From Saccoglossus kowalevskii (taxonomy: Eukaryota > Hemichordata > Enteropneusta > Harrimaniidae), in assembly GCF_000003605.2 (NCBI RefSeq), contig NW_003138326.1, forward strand, positions 24,204-51,087: a stretch of 26,884 nucleotides of DNA, given 5' to 3'. Positions 21,350 to 26,884 of this stretch are shown here, one piece after another. The stretch's first letter is position 1. The number at the start of each line of letters is the position of its first letter. A program made the translations under genes and the position numbers. The notes beneath the pieces are model-generated. The model made no database searches, was not told the DNA's origin, and was given only the letters and a program-made list of their open reading frames with translations.

Positions 21350-24342
21350 AAAATATTGCAAAGAAGTAGACTGTTTACAGAACAAAAATTCTGTACAAAA
21401 TATTCATGATTTACAAGTGTAGCAACTTGTATATTTTATATTCTGTATACCTTCAATTCAATTTGCTACAATATTTTTTTTTGTTTGTTTTAAATAGTGA
21501 ATTATGTAAATACTGCAAAATTGGTCAGGATTACAAGGTTTGACCAAGAATATCTGAAAATATTCAAGGAGATCCCAGATTTGATTGCTACAAAACATCT
21601 TTTGAGGTAACCCCCCCCCCCCCGACACCACCCCTGAAATAAACATGACCGGTTTCCCCCACATAGGGAGACAGCAATTCAACAGATAAAGTTATTAACG
21701 GCTTCAGCAACTGAAAGATTCAATAATTTTTACAAAATACTTCATGCCTTTGAACTAAGGCCAAAATAAAATTCTGTTTTGCTTCCTCATATGTGCAGGA
21801 TTGTTTGAATGATGTTAGGGACAAGTTAAGTTTGTACTGAGAATGATGCTGTGAATATGCAAACACACTAAAAATTAAATGCTAATATATTACTATTTTG
21901 CAAGCAATTTCAGACTTTTGCCTCTCAAAAAAATACAACAAGCAAAAACAATAATAATTAGCAGTACAGACTGCTTGGCAGAGTCAGTCATGTTTACATT
22001 TCATAGAAAGAAAAAATGGATTTCTGCTAATTAACATTACTACTTTAAGGATTTGAAAGGAAGTAAAACTAAGAATTTTGTTACTACGGCCTTAATATTA
22101 CTATGATTATTTAACATAGAAGAGCACCATCTATACATGGAAGGACTTCAACAACCCGAAGTAGCAAATCAAGAACTACTCTATTTCTGTAGCAATAATC
22201 TCTCTTAGCAATCATACTGAAGTAATGAGTACTTGACATGCAGCTCAATATCCTTATAATTTGTCTAAGAACTGTTCTGATGTTGCTAATATGCCTGTAC
22301 AACTCAAATGAGAAGTTTTTTAAAAAATAATTGCAATTGTATGGTATAATATGGTACAAATACAACTACAAAATTTGTATGAACATCAAACCAACAAGTT
22401 ACACATAGTTCAGTACAGTGCAGATACAACATAATTGCTTTTTCCCCCCGTCAAAACTAAAAACCTGTTCAAACAGAAACAGAGACAAAATGATGAAAAA
22501 AACAATGAACGTAGCAATAAATAAATGAGCTATGCTTAAAAAGGATTAACCCAAAACTGAAACAACAATTTTAAACAATAACTTACTATCTTTTGTTAGG
22601 TTCAATTACAACTTACATTTAAGAGTAAGAAAAATCAACTGTCAATAACCATTCTAGTTATCTCTCAAACAATTCCAAAATTCCCTGATATTAAGAGGTG
22701 GTGTCTAGGTAGAAAAAAAGGCTTTGGTCGGTAGCAGTAGGTAACACTTCTGGGGAAGCACAAACATATAGTACAGAACTCATGCTTGGTATAATAATTT
22801 TGAATTGAATGGTAAAATCATAATTATTTTGGAAGGTATTGTAGAAATGATCTTCTCTGCACAAGACGACAAAGCGATCTTTCAATTTTGTACAGTTACT
22901 GTAAACAAAATTCATTCTCTCATTAAAATGATAAAAATAAACTTTTTAATGTGATAAGTTCATAATAGTAAGTAAAGCAAAATTAAAACTAACACGAATG
23001 ATAAAAAAATACACATTTGGTGTGTAGCCTCTGTGTTTTGGGGTTTAAACTGAAGGAAAGCCCAGTATGTTCTCTTCAAGCAGGGAACAACGACCACAAT
23101 AACTACAATGCAGCAGAAAAATTAATATAGCCTTAGGGCTTACGAGAGGGGGTTCGGTCTAAAAATGTTGCTTTTCAGCTATGAAATATTGTTCTATGAA
23201 AATTATGTATTTTGTCATATGGAACAAAGGTTTGAAAGGCATAAAACATAAACTAAACTATAATAAAACAGTTTCTTCTCCAAACATGCCCAAATGGAAT
23301 GAATATGAATACTAATGGTGTGGAGTCACCTAGAATTCCACTGTATCACAGAATAACAGTGCCTGCAGTCTTGGTAAGATTTGTGCCTACATGATACTGA
23401 AATACACCTGCTTGAATGTTATTGTACATTGAACACCATTAACAGAGGCTGTACACCAAGCAACATGTTGGTCAACATCTAAAAACCTGCTATTAACAGT
23501 GTGGACTTGAGACACAGCAGTAGTGACCAAATGACTGTTTACTTCAAGACAATAAACTGCTTCGGAGAATTCCCAACTTTTAAAATCAAAGAGAGCCTAA
23601 AATATAGACCTTTTTTGTTTTCTAAATTTGTTTTTCATCACACAGCCAGCAGCCCACACAGTTCATTGTAATGTTAAGAAAATTACAACTATAACATTAT
23701 ATTTTCCTACTTGTACCATGCAAGTTTTCAACATAAATTGTTAAGGTCAGTCCCAAAGACCATGGTATACATCTATCAAGTTGTTACTATTTTACAAAAG
23801 GCACAATTTATATAACTTACTGAGATCACTGAATCTAAAATAAACAAAGTCTGTAACATGATGAAAGATTAAGACAGAATGGGTTTACTTTTTACTCCCA
23901 CATATCAGTTGGGAAGTCCTAGGTGGATTGTTATGGAAGATGGATGCAATATCTGCAGTCACTGGAGGAAGGCAGAATAACCACAGTCTATCTTATGTAA
24001 AGTACATATATACAAACAGTTATAAAACTAACAAAGCCAACATTTTCCTTGTTTTTTTTTCCTCACCCCCTCACTGATTCTTTCGGTGGCAGTTTTGCGC
24101 TCTAAAAGATAGAAATTCACAATTTTATAGACCAAAAATATTCCAAAAATAGTACAATTTAAATAAGTCTTTTTGAATAAAGAATCACATCTCCAGAGAA
24201 AAAGAGATTTTTGTTTTTTAAAATACACAAATGGTAATAATTGTTCATATTTTTCTCATTGGAGAAGTATAAAAACAAATCGTTGAATTGATTTGAGTAT
24301 GCAGCAGACCAACACAAGAGGCGGGTTATTTGTCTTGTGTAT
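21350..24342 (-). other. Candidate long 3'UTR of PAN3 / downstream flank
   Basis: About 3 kb downstream of the PAN3 stop with no supported exon and very low CpG; 23161-23520, for example, contains none. No canonical AATAAA appears on the minus strand until 21349-21344. An ATTAAA variant at 22950-22945 is an alternative end. That the whole stretch is transcribed is inference from composition and from the missing earlier signal. Scattered open frames here, such as the minus-strand 22111-22365, look like chance. A C-tract at about 21609-21622 followed by ACCCCTG may be a decayed transposon end. Confidence 0.35.
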
Positions 24343-24525
24343 TTACGTGGTTGGCGGCGCTTGTACTTGCGGTTGCGTTGGGTGGTGCGGTGTACTCTGG
24401 TTGGCTTGTAAGATTTCAGAAAATGTGTTTTCAAAACAGACTTTTAGATCGCTGTAAGACACCACTAGAACATTCTGCTCATCCCGTGACATCAAGCACA
24501 CTTTCTCTGGTGCACCGGCATCAAG
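24343..24525 (-). CDS. PAN3: PAN3 terminal coding exon (C-terminal end of the knob domain)
   Basis: Last exon of the PAN2-PAN3 deadenylase regulatory subunit, which recruits PAN2 to poly(A)-tail mRNPs in the cytoplasm. The exon starts after the acceptor AG at 24527-24526 in phase 0 and encodes 60 residues before the TAA at 24345-24343. It opens with LDAGAPEKV and continues through SRDEQNVLVVSYSDLK to CFENTF, which closely resembles the conserved end of animal PAN3 proteins as I remember them. After FENTFSEILQAN comes a tail of about 18 residues rich in P, Q and T (ending QAPPTT) that I do not recall in vertebrate PAN3. Six CpGs fall in the last 48 bp, in an otherwise CpG-poor gene. The identity call rests on recognised sequence; splice sites are read directly from the DNA and agree in phase with the upstream exon. 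Confidence 0.93.
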   Translation of the reverse strand, partial: LDAGAPEKVCLMSRDEQNVLVVSYSDLKVCFENTFSEILQANQSTPHHPTQPQVQAPPTT

Positions 24526-24916
24526 CTATGAATCAAAAAGATCGGTTACTGTAAAACTATTTATTTTCACTGACATTTAATTTCCCTGTTTTTATATTTT
24601 GAATTGACACATTTAAAGTACATGTATAATGAGCAAAACTGCAATGACATACTCATAGAACTGTCAAAACTAAATTGTCAGATTTAATTGACAGCATTTT
24701 GTATCTTGATTCTATTTGCGAGGTTCTCACAGCATCCAATTTGTTTGTCAAGGCTTGAAAAATGGGAATACTTGCCCTTCAGAAGTAAATGTCGAACAAG
24801 ATGATAAATCACACAACCAAATTGATCTCACTTTTGTTGCCAATGGAATTTAAAGCTAAATTGTTGCCCTCAGGGTATCAAAGTTCAAGCACTGAGCACT
24901 AAAATAAATTCTTTAC
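24526..24916 (-). other. PAN3: PAN3 intron between the last two coding exons
   Basis: A 391-bp phase-0 intron. The donor is AACAAG|GTAAAG with GT at 24916-24915, and the acceptor ends TTCATAG with AG at 24527-24526. Removing it joins CLNK directly to LDAG, as in animal PAN3. The interior is AT-rich and CpG-poor, with no other feature seen. Confidence 0.88.
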
Positions 24917-25055
24917 CTTGTTAAGGCAGTAGACAATGTGAGCTAAATCCATCCATGGTGCACCTGTATCTGATACTTGATGGAATACATGGTCACGGAA
25001 TAACTTCAATAAGTAACGATCACCAGTTTCTGACCATGTGGGATCCATTGAAAAC
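24917..25055 (-). CDS. PAN3: PAN3 penultimate coding exon (knob domain)
   Basis: A 139-nt internal exon that carries one base of a split codon followed by 46 full codons. It encodes [19 protein letters not shown], then [18 protein letters not shown] and CLNK. The [19 protein letters not shown] block is a hallmark of the C-terminal knob of PAN3, which follows the pseudokinase and coiled-coil regions and takes part in binding PAN2. Acceptor AG is at 25057-25056 and donor GT at 24916-24915. The upstream junction restores a glutamate codon (GA + G), giving ERPE-FSMDPTW, where vertebrate PAN3 as I remember it has PEFQKDPTW. There are no stops or frameshifts, so the gene appears intact here. Confidence 0.95.
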
Positions 25056-25499
25056 CTGGTAATCAATAAAATTGTAGGATGAAAGTTGGAGGATAGAAAC
25101 AAAACAAAAACATATAAAAAAGATCAAATGTCTACAATGTAACAAGAATGGAAAAATAGATCTTGTCAGCTTATATCTTTTTAAATTATGACTAAATATG
25201 TACAATTTTAGTACACATTGCAACAATCTTTGCTACACATCATTTAATCTAAACACCATACTGCCAGAGTACATACTATAAAAAACCCAGCAAATATACC
25301 TTTTTGCTATGTTTTACATTCAACTCATCAAAAATCAGTGAAAATAAATTCTATAAAAAATATTCATTTTTCAGTGAAAATTAATTCCAGCTAAAATAAA
25401 GTATTTTACAGTACTTTGCAGGATTGATAGTATTGTTATTATTAGATGATAACACTGAAAGGTACAGTTCTAGTGAAAATACTTTATTGTGCTACTTAC
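25056..25499 (-). other. PAN3: PAN3 intron, phase 2
   Basis: A 444-bp intron. The donor is GA|GTAAGT with GT at 25499-25498, and the acceptor is GATTACCAG|G with AG at 25057-25056. The intron splits a glutamate codon after its second base. AT-rich and CpG-poor, with no other element recognised. Confidence 0.88.
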
Positions 25500-25694
25500 T
25501 CTGGTCTTTCACATATTGTGTTGAGCTTGGCCAGCAGCCTCATTAGACGGCCGTTTTGAACTTCTTTAGACAAGTCTTCCTCTATTACGTCACTTCTCAT
25601 CTGAGCAGCATCCAGCTGAGTATAAAAACGAGCACCAATCATTGGCATAATGTCGTTGACACTCCGTAATCGGTTTTGGTTTGTTAACAAATAC
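25500..25694 (-). CDS. PAN3: PAN3 coding exon (end of coiled coil / start of knob domain)
   Basis: A 195-nt exon that carries the last base of a split codon, 64 full codons, and two bases of the next codon. It begins YLLTNQNRLRSVNDIMPMIG, continues ARFYTQLDAAQMRSDVIEED and ends LLAKLNTICERPE. This is the conserved region linking the coiled coil, through which PAN3 dimerises, to the C-terminal knob. It looks almost identical in character to animal PAN3 as I know it. Acceptor AG is at 25696-25695 behind a TTTTTCTCT tract and the donor is GTAAGT at 25499. The phase-2 entry means the preceding exon, which carries the pseudokinase part, lies outside the window or was not recognised. Confidence 0.95.
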
Positions 25695-26884
25695 CTATAA
25701 TACCAGAGAAAAAGTCAAATTATTGCATCAAAGATGATATCACCTCATTCTATAGTAGCAATTTACTTAGTATTACATGGACTATTGAGAACTTTGATTG
25801 TGTATGCATTTGAGTTGAAGATTTTAGAATTTTGCACGTTTTATATAATTAAAGACAATTTATAAAATCAAAGAAAGCTTAGAAAGAACTCCCATGTGCT
25901 GAAGGTAAAAATAAGGAATACTGTATTAACTATATTAGAAGCATATTTTTTATACACATTAAAGCAAAAATTGTGTTTATTGCATGCAAAAACATTGAAA
26001 TATGTCTTATTTTGAGCATATCTATGCACCATATTTATTAAAATCTGTTGAATGGTACATGAAAAATTGTTTAAAATTAATATGCACAGAATTTTGACAA
26101 ACAAATAATCGCCAAACCAATACATCTGTATATCTATGACATGATGTATAATGAACATATAAAATTTGAACATAATCAGTCAAACCATCTAAGAGATATG
26201 GTACAACTAGAAGCACATTCATTAAAACAAAATGACCACCCGTCTGACATTTTAAATCAGATCTGAAAAACAGAATGATGTGCATCAAGATCCCATAATG
26301 TCAAATGTATGTACCAAGTTTGAACAAAATCCATCTGTAAACAGCCAAGATCAAATTCCGGAATATCAAAAATGTTTGATTTTGGTGATTTTTTCTGTAT
26401 AAAAATGGTCATCATTTGGCCATCTTGAATCAGATTGTGAAACAAATTGATGTGCATATGTATAATATGATATTTGATGTATGTGTGAAGTTTGAATGTA
26501 ATTATTCCCGCCACGCACGCATGCATACACTGCGTTTGATTGGGAACTAAAAATGGATGCCACTTTTATGGTTATATATGTTTAATGATGGAGGTGGCTT
26601 ACAAGTTAAAAATGTGGGGTGAAAGGCTACTTCAAATAAATGACAAAAATCAAACAAGAATCGGGGTACCTGAACTTAAATCAACTTTGGCAGCAATTTT
26701 GGATTAGAAAATTTGCATAAAGTACCAGTATACAATTGGGTTTCATAATTCAAAAACAAGACAGTCAATCACAAAGCATAATTTAGCTTCATTGTGGAAT
26801 AGAGAATGTCTAAATAGTACCAACTTCAGCAATTTAGGAATCTTAGGCCAATAAGCCATGTTCCACAAACTGCAAGATCATATG
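25695..26884 (-). other. PAN3: PAN3 upstream intron (partial, runs off the window)
   Basis: At least 1.19 kb upstream of the exon at 25694 without a further exon I can support. Open frames here fall inside a diverged repeat (26.02-26.51 kb) and give no PAN3-like peptide. The sequence is AT-rich and CpG-poor like the rest of the gene. The earlier exons (PAM2 motif, pseudokinase domain) should lie beyond the right edge of the window. Confidence 0.7.
26020..26510 (-). repeat. Diverged tandem/dispersed repeat, about 155-172 bp unit (intronic copy)
   Basis: Three related units lie in a row. The plus-strand motif TTTGAAC/TNNAAT recurs at 26165, 26319 and 26491, spaced 154 and 172 bp. Each is preceded by GATGTGCAT-like sequence and an AAAATGGTC/AAATGACC block. 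Read on the minus strand the units give related peptides: NYIQTSHIH, DFVQTWYIH and DYVQILYVH, followed by RWPNDDHF or KCQTGGHF. The same family occurs at 7.40-7.97 kb in the same orientation. It is probably an old dispersed repeat; I cannot name it. It sits inside the PAN3 intron. Confidence 0.6.

Noticed and set aside
21606-21645. C-tract followed by CACCCCTG as a right end of the 19204-type transposon
   Set aside because: No matching left end was found upstream and the end sequence is too diverged to call.
24330-24554. Plus-strand open frame of 74 codons
   Set aside because: It is the antisense shadow of the PAN3 terminal exon.
26022-26526. Overlapping minus-strand frames as PAN3 upstream exons
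   Set aside because: They fall in a tandem repeat that also occurs at 7.4-7.97 kb, and their peptides are not PAN3-like.

Overview
This is a stretch of a metazoan nuclear genome, most likely from a marine invertebrate. It is AT-rich and gene-poor. Coding sequence is split by spliceosomal GT-AG introns, and small inverted-repeat elements and minisatellites are scattered through it. I see no bacterial operons, Shine-Dalgarno sites or phage genes. The one gene I can name is the 3' end of PAN3, the regulatory subunit of the PAN2-PAN3 poly(A) deadenylase. It lies on the minus strand at about 24.3-25.7 kb and reads as three clean exons that match the conserved C-terminal knob domain. I cannot name the species. 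The high similarity of the PAN3 exons to the animal protein, as I remember it, fits a slowly evolving invertebrate.

Layout. Positions 1 to about 18.5 kb look intergenic: CpG-rich, with no convincing gene. They contain two short elements flanked by TTAA or near-TTAA (4822-5086 and 7173-7327), a 327-bp inverted-repeat element (10177-10503), a diverged dispersed repeat (7.40-7.97 kb), a duplicated CCAAT/TATA-like 83-bp block (9752-9917), a perfect 10-bp hairpin (9249-9275) and a 43-bp minisatellite of about 17.6 copies (16021-16773). Between 18.5 and 21.2 kb are transposon-end fragments, a 163-bp element with C-tracts (19204-19366), and unidentified open frames: plus-strand pieces at 19784-19883 and 20350-20617, the latter broken by a frameshift, and a minus-strand frame at 20869-21207.

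From about 21.2 kb to the end the sequence changes character and becomes strongly CpG-poor. This stretch coincides with the PAN3 transcription unit: a possible 3-kb 3'UTR (21.35-24.34 kb), three coding exons with two short introns, and the start of a long upstream intron (25.70-26.88 kb). That intron carries the same dispersed repeat family seen at 7.4 kb. The contrast is what germline methylation of gene bodies in an invertebrate genome would produce.

I found no CRISPR array, tRNA or rRNA gene, or reverse transcriptase, and no clearly new multi-gene system. The best leads are the dispersed repeat whose copies agree in translation at two distant loci, the CpG boundary, and the small unidentified open frames near 20-21 kb.
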